Positions 1 through 8,448 of a stretch of 33,081 nucleotides of DNA are shown in pieces. Made by a program: the position numbers and the translations under genes. Position 1 is the first letter of the stretch. Every line of letters begins with the position of its first letter. The notes under the pieces were generated by a model, which ran no database searches, was not told the DNA's origin, and saw nothing but the letters and a program-made list of their open reading frames with translations. Source of the stretch: Acholeplasmataceae bacterium (lineage in GTDB: Bacteria > Bacillota_I > Bacilli_A > Acholeplasmatales > Acholeplasmataceae); assembly GCA_030603805.1 (NCBI GenBank), contig JAUVXD010000015.1, positions 1 through 33,081 of the forward strand, read 5' to 3'.

Positions 1-3000
1 ACTGCAATCACACAAAACTTTGGCTCTGCTGTAACTGCACCAACTGCACCTACAAGAGAAGGTTACACATTTGATGGATGGTATTCGAATACAGAACTTA
101 CAACAGCTTATGCATTCACAACCATGCCTGCACAAAACATCACACTCTATGCGAAGTGGGAAGTCCTTGTTACATATGATTTGATTTCAGATATCCTTTT
201 AGAAAATCCAACGCACGTAAAGGTACGTGGTGTGATTTACTATAAATATCCTCTACCCATGAATCCAGGCTTCTATATTTATGATGGAACAGGATATATT
301 TATGTTTTATCGAGCACAGAGTTCGCAGTTGGGCAAGGTGTTGAATTTGAGGCTGACTTTAGTTATTTTGAATACACACCACAACTCACCAATGTAACCA
401 ATCTTGCAGCAAACTCATCCTTTACAACCATGCCTACCTATGAAAACATGGATTTAATTGATATTGCACATTCTGCACCAAACACATTAGCACTTAATGG
501 CAAACCAGTGATTGTTGATGGTGTTGTTCAACAGTTTGGTATGCAATATGTACTCCTACCTAACTTCACAGATGCCATGGTTTTCATTAACTTTAAATCC
601 TATCAAGGACTTGCAGATCCATTCTTCCCTAAAGTAGGTACAAGAATCCAAATCCATGCAGTTGTTCAAGGATTTAGTCCAATGCAAGACAGTTGGCATA
701 TCCTTTATCAACCCTCATCACCAATTGTTGATATTGTCTTAACAGATCAAGAAAAAGTAGCTGAAATTCTTGCTAAAGGTATCGAAGAACTTGATGGAAA
801 GATTTTCTATAGTGGGGCAACCTTGAATTTACCAAATACAGATCCATACTATAGTTCAACCATCCTATTTGAACCCATGGGAGATAACGCAAGCTTCTTA
901 AATACTTCAACAGGACAGTTTTCAACCACAGAAATTGAAAGAGCAATTACCTTAAGAATTACTGTCACCATTGGTTTAGTCACAAATTATGTCGATGTCA
1001 CAATCCATTTACATCCCATTTCAACCATCTCTATACAAGACTTCAAAGCTTTATCCGATATGAGCTATGGTGTTGTATCTGGTGTTGTTATTTTTGCATC
1101 ATCTGATATGAAAATTATAATCATTGCAGATGAAACAGGAACTCTTGCTGTAATGTGTAATAGCTCACCTCAATATGGAGATCTTGTGATTGTTGGTGGC
1201 TATAGAGCAGCTATGGACGGCTTAGTCATTATGGCTGATGAATCTGGAAACACACTTAAAGAAATCTTATCTAATAATCAAGAGATTCCGATTGATCCAT
1301 TATCATTATCGGTAGACGATTTTAACTCACTTGATCCATCTTTACCAACCAACTGGATTATCTATGTTGAAATCACAGGTTCAGTTTATTTTGATGATAT
1401 GACTCATAATTTTTACCTTGATGATGTCAATGGCGATTTGATGATTCTTGCAATGACCACTGAAGGTAGAAACCTACTGAGCAATTATTTTGGGTTCAAA
1501 GTTAAAATAAAAGGTTTAATCTTTCCTAACTTTGATGAAGGCGCAAATCAACTTATGTTTGTATTTGGAGGACATCCAAATGATATTGAAATGGCTTTAT
1601 CAGATGAAGAACTCATCATTGAAATGTCTTTAATGCTTAAAGGATACCTTGAAGGACAAACCTATTATCCAGGACAAACCATTGAATTACCTTTAGAACA
1701 TCCTTATGTACCTATAACCGTGAGCTATCAAACATCGACACCAGCACTCATTAATTTACTGACAAATCAAATCTCTGAAGACATATCTGAACCAATGCAA
1801 ATTGTTCTAGAGGCAACCTTAACCTTAGGCATCTATCAAGAAATAGTACTTATCACTTTAACAGTTGAACCTCTAGAGATATTATCTGTTCAAGATTTTA
1901 TTGCTACTAACGGTGAAGTTTCAGCTTATGTAGTAGGTGTTGTGATTTTCAAAGTCCAAGAATTTAATACATTCTACTTAATTGCTGATGAAACAGGTAT
2001 TCTCTTTGTTCCATCTCTTTGGAACCTAGAAATCGGCACTAAAGTCCTTGTTTACGGAGAATATTTCAATCAAGACAACATGCCATTTATTAGACCTGTA
2101 ATCTCTCCAGATCCAGTGGTTGAGATTATAGCTTTTGATCAACCGATGCCAATGGCTCCTATTGTGTTATCATTGACAGAGTTTATTGCTTTAGGTATTA
2201 GTAATCCATATGACATGTTTAAGTATTATCAGTTAGAAGGTGTTTTATCTAAACTTGGATTTGACAACATGTATATGCTTGATGACGGTATTGCTCAGGT
2301 TGCAGTATTTGCACCTCTTCCTGAACTTCAAGCAACACTTGATCACTATTTGGGTATTCATGTGCTCATTTCTGGTCTAGGATTACCTATGGGTGATGAA
2401 CCTCAAATGATGATTGTTTTCCTTGGACTTCCTAATGATATTTCACTAGGTGGAGATCCAGAGGAAATCTACACAATGATTTCAAATGATATACTTAACT
2501 ACTACGCAAGTAAAACATTTATTCAAGGGGTCTATCATCAACTACCTCAAAGTCTTCCTGGTATTTATGAATTAGAGTATAACAAAGGTATCAATGGTCT
2601 TTATTATAATCTGGAAACTGGATGGATTTCAGAAGATATTTCATCAGAAATGTATATCGAAATTCATGTGACATTAACGGTTGGAGATTATTTTGATACC
2701 TTCGATATATTAATCCATGTCGTCCCAGTTGAAGCATTGACTATAAGTCAGTTTAAAGCTGGAGACCTAGACACTTTATATCTTGTTCGTGGCGTTGTTG
2801 TTTACAGCATGTTCTATGGCTCTGAAGGGGGATTCTTTATTCTTGCAGATCATACAGGGTATTTGATTGTCCCCTTTGATTTGGAGCTAAGTATTGGTAC
2901 TGAATGCCTCATAGAAGCAATGGTTGATACAGTGATGGGTGTAAAAACGATGAAAGAGGGTACCATCACTGTTTATAGTGAACTTGGATTTGGTGTTGCT

Positions 3001-4587
3001 AATCCACTCGTGTTTACACCTAAGTTGATGGAAGAAATCGTTGGACTAAATCCAGAAGATTCATCATTATGGGGAAGACCTATCGAGTTGATTGGTTATA
3101 TCATACACGACGAATTTGAAGGCATCTATTTTACAGATAGTTTAGAGAGTAATTATCAAGTTAAAATCAACACACTAGATTATGATTTATATTTTGACCT
3201 CATGATGTATTCGATGCTTGAAATTAAGCTTAAAGGGTATTTAATGCCAAACATGAATGAGCTTGGTATCGATGGCTTTATGCTCTTTGTAGGTGTGGAT
3301 GAAACTCCCGTTTTGCTATATGAAACAGATCAAGAAAAGATGGATGCACTTATTACATTAGGTGAATATGCAATTCAAGGGCCGATTGTTGCTAAAGTTT
3401 ATCTTGAACTCCCAGATGAAATTGATGTCCTAGGTGCAACACTCTATTGGACTCAAGTTGGCGGACCAATGATATTTGATCCAACCACAAAATATGTTTC
3501 TAACGTACCTTCGAGTACTGTCATTACCTTAAGAGCTACAGTCACGATTGGATCACTGACTCAAATGCATGATTTCATGCTCGAAGTATTACCTTTTGTT
3601 GTTTTAAATATTCCAAATTATGAGCATACAGCTATTGATGGATTATTCCCAGGACTCATAGTATATAAGGCAGATTATCGCCCAGATTATTTGTTTGGAG
3701 GTACATACTTTGGTGTCGATCTCGTTTTCCCATACCCAGAATCCATAGGTGCAAGCCACTTTATTTTACAATATTACGATGTTGTTGAAGAGATGTGGAA
3801 AGATGTGATTTATCAAGGGGAACCCTTAAGTACTTACTACTATAACACTTGGGAAGAAGCTTGGATGAATGCTAACAACTTTAGTCTACCTCTTGCTGGA
3901 AACACAACCTATCGATTGAGAGCGGTTGGAACACCAGAAGCGATGTATTCCAATGAAGTATATGTTATGGGTACAACATTAGATACTCAGTTTACAGGAT
4001 GGAACATGGATGGCTCTATGTATTTGACAGGCGTGATGATGCCACAATATGGTCATGGTCTACAGGTGAGTGCAACCGTCTATAACAACGAAACCTATGA
4101 ACTCATTGAAAATGCAGTGATTTATGAATGGTATCGTGTGAATCCATACACCTTTGAAATGACACTGATTTTGGGTGCAGATGATGATTTTTATGTAACA
4201 ACGTTTGAAGATATTGGATATTTGATTATGGCACGCATCAAAGGTGATGGTATTTCAGCAGGAGGATACATCCAAATCATGAGTTGGGAGACTGTTAAAA
4301 TCTTTAATCCAACGCGATTGATTTCATATGATTCGACTGGATTTACTTTAGAGTTCTCTCATCTATTTAATCCATCTGATTTATGGGATATGATTGTCTA
4401 TGATGAGGCATATCAAGTTTTAGAGATTACGGATATCAATCCAACAATGGATCCACTCGTTTTTGAGTTTGTCGTTGATTTATCAGATACAGCACATGTT
4501 TCACTTGAACTTTGGACCTACACTTGGTTCATGGGTAAATCTGGTTTTCATGAGTATCATTGGGGTTATATTGAGTTTGATCTTTAG
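1..4587 (+). CDS. Giant surface protein, InlB repeat then (OB-like, OB-like, Ig-like) x4, 5' partial
   Basis: The frame is open from base 1, so the true start lies upstream; the ATG at 124 falls inside a Listeria-Bacteroides (InlB B) repeat ending in LYAKWE and is not a start. After it, two kinds of module alternate. OB-fold-like units carry a V.GVV core and an ADETG-like turn, near nt 170-430, 455-735, 1030-1290, 1310-1590, 1885-2150, 2170-2450, 2735-2990 and 3010-3315. Atrophied bacterial Ig-like units end in a T.T.G....F...V pattern, near 739-1017, 1600-1875, 2455-2725 and 3322-3595. The C-terminal 330 residues look like more beta-rich Ig/Fn3-type domains, with no LPXTG motif and no membrane helix. 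Such mosaics are known surface or secreted proteins of Acholeplasma-like bacteria; ligand unknown. The architecture was read by eye. No enzyme motif was seen. Confidence 0.8.
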   Translation, partial: TAITQNFGSAVTAPTAPTREGYTFDGWYSNTELTTAYAFTTMPAQNITLYAKWEVLVTYDLISDILLENPTHVKVRGVIYYKYPLPMNPGFYIYDGTGYIYVLSSTEFAVGQGVEFEADFSYFEYTPQLTNVTNLAANSSFTTMPTYENMDLIDIAHSAPNTLALNGKPVIVDGVVQQFGMQYVLLPNFTDAMVFINFKSYQGLADPFFPKVGTRIQIHAVVQGFSPMQDSWHILYQPSSPIVDIVLTDQEKVAEILAKGIEELDGKIFYSGATLNLPNTDPYYSSTILFEPMGDNASFLNTSTGQFSTTEIERAITLRITVTIGLVTNYVDVTIHLHPISTISIQDFKALSDMSYGVVSGVVIFASSDMKIIIIADETGTLAVMCNSSPQYGDLVIVGGYRAAMDGLVIMADESGNTLKEILSNNQEIPIDPLSLSVDDFNSLDPSLPTNWIIYVEITGSVYFDDMTHNFYLDDVNGDLMILAMTTEGRNLLSNYFGFKVKIKGLIFPNFDEGANQLMFVFGGHPNDIEMALSDEELIIEMSLMLKGYLEGQTYYPGQTIELPLEHPYVPITVSYQTSTPALINLLTNQISEDISEPMQIVLEATLTLGIYQEIVLITLTVEPLEILSVQDFIATNGEVSAYVVGVVIFKVQEFNTFYLIADETGILFVPSLWNLEIGTKVLVYGEYFNQDNMPFIRPVISPDPVVEIIAFDQPMPMAPIVLSLTEFIALGISNPYDMFKYYQLEGVLSKLGFDNMYMLDDGIAQVAVFAPLPELQATLDHYLGIHVLISGLGLPMGDEPQMMIVFLGLPNDISLGGDPEEIYTMISNDILNYYASKTFIQGVYHQLPQSLPGIYELEYNKGINGLYYNLETGWISEDISSEMYIEIHVTLTVGDYFDTFDILIHVVPVEALTISQFKAGDLDTLYLVRGVVVYSMFYGSEGGFFILADHTGYLIVPFDLELSIGTECLIEAMVDTVMGVKTMKEGTITVYSELGFGVANPLVFTPKLMEEIVGLNPEDSSLWGRPIELIGYIIHDEFEGIYFTDSLESNYQVKINTLDYDLYFDLMMYSMLEIKLKGYLMPNMNELGIDGFMLFVGVDETPVLLYETDQEKMDALITLGEYAIQGPIVAKVYLELPDEIDVLGATLYWTQVGGPMIFDPTTKYVSNVPSSTVITLRATVTIGSLTQMHDFMLEVLPFVVLNIPNYEHTAIDGLFPGLIVYKADYRPDYLFGGTYFGVDLVFPYPESIGASHFILQYYDVVEEMWKDVIYQGEPLSTYYYNTWEEAWMNANNFSLPLAGNTTYRLRAVGTPEAMYSNEVYVMGTTLDTQFTGWNMDGSMYLTGVMMPQYGHGLQVSATVYNNETYELIENAVIYEWYRVNPYTFEMTLILGADDDFYVTTFEDIGYLIMARIKGDGISAGGYIQIMSWETVKIFNPTRLISYDSTGFTLEFSHLFNPSDLWDMIVYDEAYQVLEITDINPTMDPLVFEFVVDLSDTAHVSLELWTYTWFMGKSGFHEYHWGYIEFDL

Positions 4588-4612
4588 TAGTCTAGTTTTA
4601 AAAAATACCAAA

Positions 4613-4646
4613 AAAAAGAGGGGTTATTGAGTAAATCCCTCTTTTT
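4613..4646 (+). terminator. Rho-independent terminator after the giant surface protein
   Basis: Ten-base arms AAAAAGAGGG (4613-4622) and CCCTCTTTTT (4637-4646) are perfectly complementary around a 14-base loop, and the right arm ends in a T run. It lies 25 bases after the stop codon. Confidence 0.85.
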
Positions 4647-4709
4647 CATGTAAAAATAACATAAAAATGTGCAATAATTGTTATGAAATTCGAATTAGAG
4701 TTTATTTTT

Positions 4710-4738
4710 TTGACATGTCCATGCTATATTAATAATGG
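4710..4738 (+). promoter_or_regulatory. Candidate promoter for the diguanylate cyclase gene
   Basis: A perfect TTGACA lies at 4710-4715. The downstream AT-rich stretch TATTAATAAT (4727-4736) could hold the -10, but no hexamer fits both consensus and a 17-base spacer well. It lies just before a GGGAGAAAGG ribosome site (4737-4746). Confidence 0.45.
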
Positions 4739-4758
4739 GAGAAAGGTTGGGTTTTTGA

Positions 4759-5898
4759 GTGTTTGAAACGATACAAACAAATATCATTTGCATCACGATT
4801 CTTTTAGTTGTTTTTATGAACTTTAAAAAACAGTCTAGAGCACTAAGAAATCGGCACCGTTATTTTTTCTTAATGTTGTGGCTCAATGTAATCATTTTAA
4901 CCATCCAAATCCTTAGAAGTATGACAGAAGGCTATCAGACTGGGTTGTTCAGGGACCTATTTACCATCTTGAATATTTTTTATTTTATTGTGTTTAGTTT
5001 GATTATTGCGATTTGGTGCTTATATGTCAATGATTACATTCATGAGCATCGAAAGCATTTTAAGATTATCATGGCTGTTTTGTTACCTTTTGTCCTAACG
5101 AATACGTTTCTTGCACTGATCAGTCCAAATATGGGTATCCTCTTTTCAGTGGATGAACAAGGGTACTATCAACGAGGATCAGAATACACGACCATTTTTG
5201 CTTTGAGCTATATCATTATGTTTTTATCGATCCTCTACATAGTAGGACACCGCATGCTTATTCCTGAAAATGATGCACGTGCCCTCCTGCTTTTTACAGT
5301 GCCTCCCATGTTTGCAGCTATCATTCAAGTGATTTATCCAGAAATAAGCATTTTATGGCCATCCATGACAATTTCTGTCTTGATTGTCTATGTCTCGATT
5401 CAGTCACAATTAACCTCAACAGATCCACTAACTGGTGTATATAACAGAAGAGAATTTGAACGCTATATTAAACTTTTGCCGAGTAAAACAGCACGGAAAG
5501 TCGTGAGTGCTGTGATGATTGATATTAATGATTTTAAGCAAATCAATGATGAACTGAGTCATCAAATGGGTGATTTAGCTCTTCGTGAGATTGGTGACAT
5601 TTTAAAACGAAGTATTCGGAAAAATGATTTCGTAGCACGTATTGGTGGCGATGAGTTTTGTATCATTATCGAATCCGATCATGATCAAGTGCTTTTTGAT
5701 ATCGTGAAACGAATTGATGAAAACATTAGATCTTATAATCGTATGAAAGATGATGAGTTTCCAATAACACTTTCAATGGGTTATGGTATTTATGACGACA
5801 AGTATCATCAAACGTTTGATAATTTCTTTGAAAAATTGGACCGAAAAATGTATTTAGATAAACAAGATTTCAAACAAGGAAAGAGTGAATTTGCTTAA
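4759..5898 (+). CDS. Membrane-bound diguanylate cyclase (GGDEF)
   Basis: Predicted to make cyclic di-GMP from two GTP at the inner face of the membrane. Roughly residues 1-215 form six or seven hydrophobic helices with no recognised sensor family. The linker leads into a DPLTGVYNRR motif, the usual start of a GGDEF domain. The catalytic GGDEF is intact at residues 296-300. An RxxD product-inhibition site (RKND, 287-290) lies exactly five residues before it, as in feedback-regulated cyclases. Start is GTG at 4759, preceded by GGGAGAAAGG at 12 bases. The gene stands alone between two terminators; no EAL, HD-GYP or PilZ gene is visible in the window, so the output is unknown. The N-terminal region probably senses a membrane or extracellular signal (inference). 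Confidence 0.9.
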   Translation: MFETIQTNIICITILLVVFMNFKKQSRALRNRHRYFFLMLWLNVIILTIQILRSMTEGYQTGLFRDLFTILNIFYFIVFSLIIAIWCLYVNDYIHEHRKHFKIIMAVLLPFVLTNTFLALISPNMGILFSVDEQGYYQRGSEYTTIFALSYIIMFLSILYIVGHRMLIPENDARALLLFTVPPMFAAIIQVIYPEISILWPSMTISVLIVYVSIQSQLTSTDPLTGVYNRREFERYIKLLPSKTARKVVSAVMIDINDFKQINDELSHQMGDLALREIGDILKRSIRKNDFVARIGGDEFCIIIESDHDQVLFDIVKRIDENIRSYNRMKDDEFPITLSMGYGIYDDKYHQTFDNFFEKLDRKMYLDKQDFKQGKSEFA

Positions 5899-5922
5899 CA
5901 GGCGCAAGCCTGTTTTCTTTTT
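5897..5922 (+). terminator. Terminator overlapping the GGDEF gene stop codon
   Basis: AACAGGC (5897-5903) pairs with GCCTGTT (5908-5914) around a GCAA tetraloop, followed by a T-rich run to 5922. The left arm begins inside the TAA stop. Confidence 0.85.
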
Positions 5923-5954
5923 ATAATGCTATTTAGAATGTCTTATAGATTCGT

Positions 5955-5982
5955 TTGACTTCAATCGTTAAATCGCTATAAT
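5955..5982 (+). promoter_or_regulatory. Promoter of the feoAB operon
   Basis: TTGACT (5955-5960), a 16-base spacer and a perfect TATAAT (5977-5982). The TSS should fall near 5990, about 35 bases before feoA. The downstream stretch has ATAAT and ATTAT ends in loose dyad, which might serve an iron regulator, but it is too degenerate to call a Fur or DtxR box. Confidence 0.7.
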
Positions 5983-6025
5983 GAAAGTGATTGATACGAT
6001 TATTTTCTAAGAGGACATCAAATAT

Positions 6026-6289
6026 ATGCTAAAAGAAAAAATACGTACCGGGACAATCACGGTACTTTCTAAACTGAGAAAAAACCAAAAAGCAAAAGTT
6101 GTTTTTCTTCATACTGAAGATAAAGCACTTAAAAGAAGAATGTTAGATATGGGTATTACGGAAGGCGTTCAAGTTAAGATTAAAAAAATCGCACCTCTTG
6201 GCGATCCAGTTGATATTGAACTTAGAGGTTATGAACTCTGTTTGAGAAAATCTGATTTAGCCTTGATTGATGTTGAGGTGATTTCATGA
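6026..6289 (+). CDS. feoA: Ferrous iron transport accessory protein FeoA
   Basis: A small SH3-like cytoplasmic protein of 87 residues that assists the FeoB ferrous-iron channel. The family pattern is visible: a KVVFLHTED strand, the conserved KRRMLDMGITEG turn, then PLGDPVDIELRGYELCLRKSD, matching the GDP.....G..L.LR core of FeoA. Its N-terminal 15 residues are slightly longer than typical 75-80 residue homologues. Start ATG is preceded by AAGAGGA at 6009-6015. The stop overlaps the feoB start by four bases (ATGA), so translation is probably coupled. Confidence 0.93.
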   Translation: MLKEKIRTGTITVLSKLRKNQKAKVVFLHTEDKALKRRMLDMGITEGVQVKIKKIAPLGDPVDIELRGYELCLRKSDLALIDVEVIS

Positions 6290-8268
6290 GAATTGCCTTA
6301 ATTGGGAATCAAAACTCTGGGAAAACAACACTGTTTAATCTCTTAACGGGATCGAATCAAAAAGTTGGTAATTGGCCTGGTGTAACCATTGAACGCAAAG
6401 TTGGGTTTATTCGAAGTACAGATTTTGAACTTGTAGACCTTCCTGGCATTTATTCTTTATCGCCCTATACATTAGAAGAAACTATCTCTAGAAACTTCTT
6501 GCTTAATGATCATGTAGATCTTATTTTAAATGTGATTGATTCAACGTCGATTGAGCGTAGTCTATATTTAACTACACAACTTCTTGAACTCGGCATTCCG
6601 ATGTTGATTGCGTTAAATATGAGTGATATTGCAGATAAAAGAGGCATCAAAATTGATCTTCGAACCTTAGAAGAAAAACTAGATACCACCATCGTCTCTA
6701 TCTCTGCACTTAAAAAGACTAATATATTTAACTTGATTCAATATATCAAAATGGGGGACTATCGAAAAAATAGATATATCCATATTTATGATCATATCTT
6801 AGAAGACGCTATTTCAAAGATTGAAGAAACATTAAGTCGACATCAAAGATTTATGGCTGTTAAGCTCATTGAAGAAGATCCGCTTGTTGAAGCATATCAA
6901 ACAGATGAAACGAAAAAGATTATTTCTACACTAAAACCAAACTACAAAAGAGATATGGAACAAGTCATCGCCGATGAAAGGTATCGATATATCGAACTCA
7001 TTAGAGATGAAGCTGTTGATCAAAAACGATTGAACAAAACATGGACGGATAAGCTTGATGACATTTTCTTAAATAGGTTTTTAGCAATTCCTATTTTTAT
7101 GATGGTTATGTTTAGTGTGTATTATCTTGCAGCTGGACCTATAGGAAGTTTAACTGTTGATTTAGTTGCAGATTTAATCGATAGCTTAGGGGGACGATTA
7201 GACATCTTTTTAAGTGCAATAGGCGCATCCGATTGGTCAAAAAGTTTAGTCATCGATGGGATGCTTGCAGGTGTTGGTGCGATTCTATCCTTTTTACCAC
7301 AACTCATCATTTTATTTGTCTTAATTTCAATTTTAGAGACGACAGGATATATGGCACGTATTGCATTTTTCTTAGATCGAATCTTTCAAAAGGTTGGATT
7401 ATCAGGTAAGTCCTTGATTCCCTTTATTATTGGTAGTGGGTGTTCTGTACCAGCGATTATGTCTGCACGAACCATCAATGATGAAACTGAAAAGAAAATG
7501 ACGATTATGTTAACCCCCTTTATTCCATGTAGTGCAAAACTGCCGATCATTACACTGTTTGCAGGTTATTTTTTTGAAGATTATTCTGGATTTATTTCAG
7601 CATCCTTATACTTCCTAGCTATTATCGTGATATTAACATCAGCTTATTTGATGAAGAAAGTTTTATTTAGAGGAAAAACCTCAAGTTTTATTTTAGAACT
7701 ACCTGAATATAAAGTGCCTAGTTTTAGATATGTGTTTTACGATGTCACATCAAAAGCTTGGTCATTTATCCAAAGAGCAGGATCGATTATTTTACTCGCA
7801 TCGATTGTGATATGGTTTCTCATCAGCTTTTCTTGGAACATGACTTATGGCGTTGATCCAGAAGATAGCATACTCGCATTTTTAGGCAATCTCTTAGCAT
7901 GGATATTTTATCCCATGCTTGGAACATGGAGCTGGGCAGCGACAGTTTCTGCCATTCAAGGATTAGTTGCTAAAGAACAAGTGGTTGCATCTATGGCCAT
8001 AATTGCAGGATACTCGGAAACAACTGAAGAAGGTCTCTTGATTTTTAGAAGTGGTGTGTTTTCATTCTTTACAGCAGCATCCGCATATGCTTTTATGGTG
8101 TTTAATTTATTTAGTGCACCTTGTTTTGGGGCAATTGGTGCGATGAGAGAAGAACTTGGGACAACCAAACGTATGTGGAAAGCTGTATTTTTTCAAACAG
8201 GGCTTGCCTGGATACTTGCAGTCTTCATCTTCCAACTTGGTCGACTCATTGAAGTGATTTTAACATGA
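6286..8268 (+). CDS. feoB: Ferrous iron transporter FeoB
   Basis: GTP-dependent Fe(II) uptake protein of the cytoplasmic membrane. The N-terminal G domain has G1 GNQNSGKTT (from residue 8), the G2 threonine in WPGVTIERK, G3 DLPG (51-54) and G4 NMSD (111-114). A helical linker follows, then a polytopic membrane part from about residue 265 with two Gate-type repeats and the conserved Cys segments GSGCSVPA and PCSAKLPI. At 660 residues it is shorter than the 770-residue enterobacterial form, as is common in Gram-positive relatives. It overlaps feoA by four bases, and its stop overlaps the next small gene. It supplies ferrous iron under reducing conditions, which fits a fermentative or microaerobic life. 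Confidence 0.95.
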   Translation: MRIALIGNQNSGKTTLFNLLTGSNQKVGNWPGVTIERKVGFIRSTDFELVDLPGIYSLSPYTLEETISRNFLLNDHVDLILNVIDSTSIERSLYLTTQLLELGIPMLIALNMSDIADKRGIKIDLRTLEEKLDTTIVSISALKKTNIFNLIQYIKMGDYRKNRYIHIYDHILEDAISKIEETLSRHQRFMAVKLIEEDPLVEAYQTDETKKIISTLKPNYKRDMEQVIADERYRYIELIRDEAVDQKRLNKTWTDKLDDIFLNRFLAIPIFMMVMFSVYYLAAGPIGSLTVDLVADLIDSLGGRLDIFLSAIGASDWSKSLVIDGMLAGVGAILSFLPQLIILFVLISILETTGYMARIAFFLDRIFQKVGLSGKSLIPFIIGSGCSVPAIMSARTINDETEKKMTIMLTPFIPCSAKLPIITLFAGYFFEDYSGFISASLYFLAIIVILTSAYLMKKVLFRGKTSSFILELPEYKVPSFRYVFYDVTSKAWSFIQRAGSIILLASIVIWFLISFSWNMTYGVDPEDSILAFLGNLLAWIFYPMLGTWSWAATVSAIQGLVAKEQVVASMAIIAGYSETTEEGLLIFRSGVFSFFTAASAYAFMVFNLFSAPCFGAIGAMREELGTTKRMWKAVFFQTGLAWILAVFIFQLGRLIEVILT

Positions 8269-8426
8269 CACTTGCAGATATTTTGATTTTAACCTTTACG
8301 GTGACAATTGTAGGTTTCATTATTTATCGCATGATAAAGCATAAAGATGATCATGCATGCTCTAAATGCGCTTATGCTAAAAACTGTGTCGATGATTCAT
8401 TCATTAACAAAAAGACGATGTCCTAA
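8265..8426 (+). CDS. FeoB-associated Cys-rich membrane peptide
   Basis: A 53-residue ORF starts at the ATG that overlaps the feoB stop (ATGA), the same coupling used between feoA and feoB. It has one N-terminal transmembrane helix (residues 5-21), a short basic stretch, then a cysteine cluster C32-x2-C35-x5-C41, and a polar tail. This is the layout of the FeoB-associated Cys-rich membrane proteins found behind feoB in many Bacillota. Its role is not firmly established; metal handling next to FeoB is the usual suggestion. The gene is easily missed for its size, but position, coupling and the Cys motif together make it convincing. Confidence 0.85.
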   Translation: MTLADILILTFTVTIVGFIIYRMIKHKDDHACSKCAYAKNCVDDSFINKKTMS

Positions 8427-8448
8427 GGGAATCATCGTCTCTTTTTTT
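8413..8448. terminator. Two-way terminator between feo operon and mscS
   Basis: AGACGATG (8413-8420) and CATCGTCT (8433-8440) form a perfect eight-pair stem with a 12-base loop. T7 follows on the plus strand (8442-8448); on the minus strand the stem is followed by TTTTTG. It therefore serves both convergent genes. The left arm lies inside the last codons of the Cys-rich peptide gene. Confidence 0.85.

Noticed and set aside
124-126. ATG at 124 as start of the first giant gene
   Set aside because: The frame is open back to base 1 and encodes the first part of an InlB repeat, so the gene is truncated by the window edge.
5963-6001. Fur or DtxR/IdeR box before feoA
   Set aside because: Only loose dyads (ATAAT/ATTAT, AATCGT/ACGATT) are seen; no match to a known iron box good enough to call.
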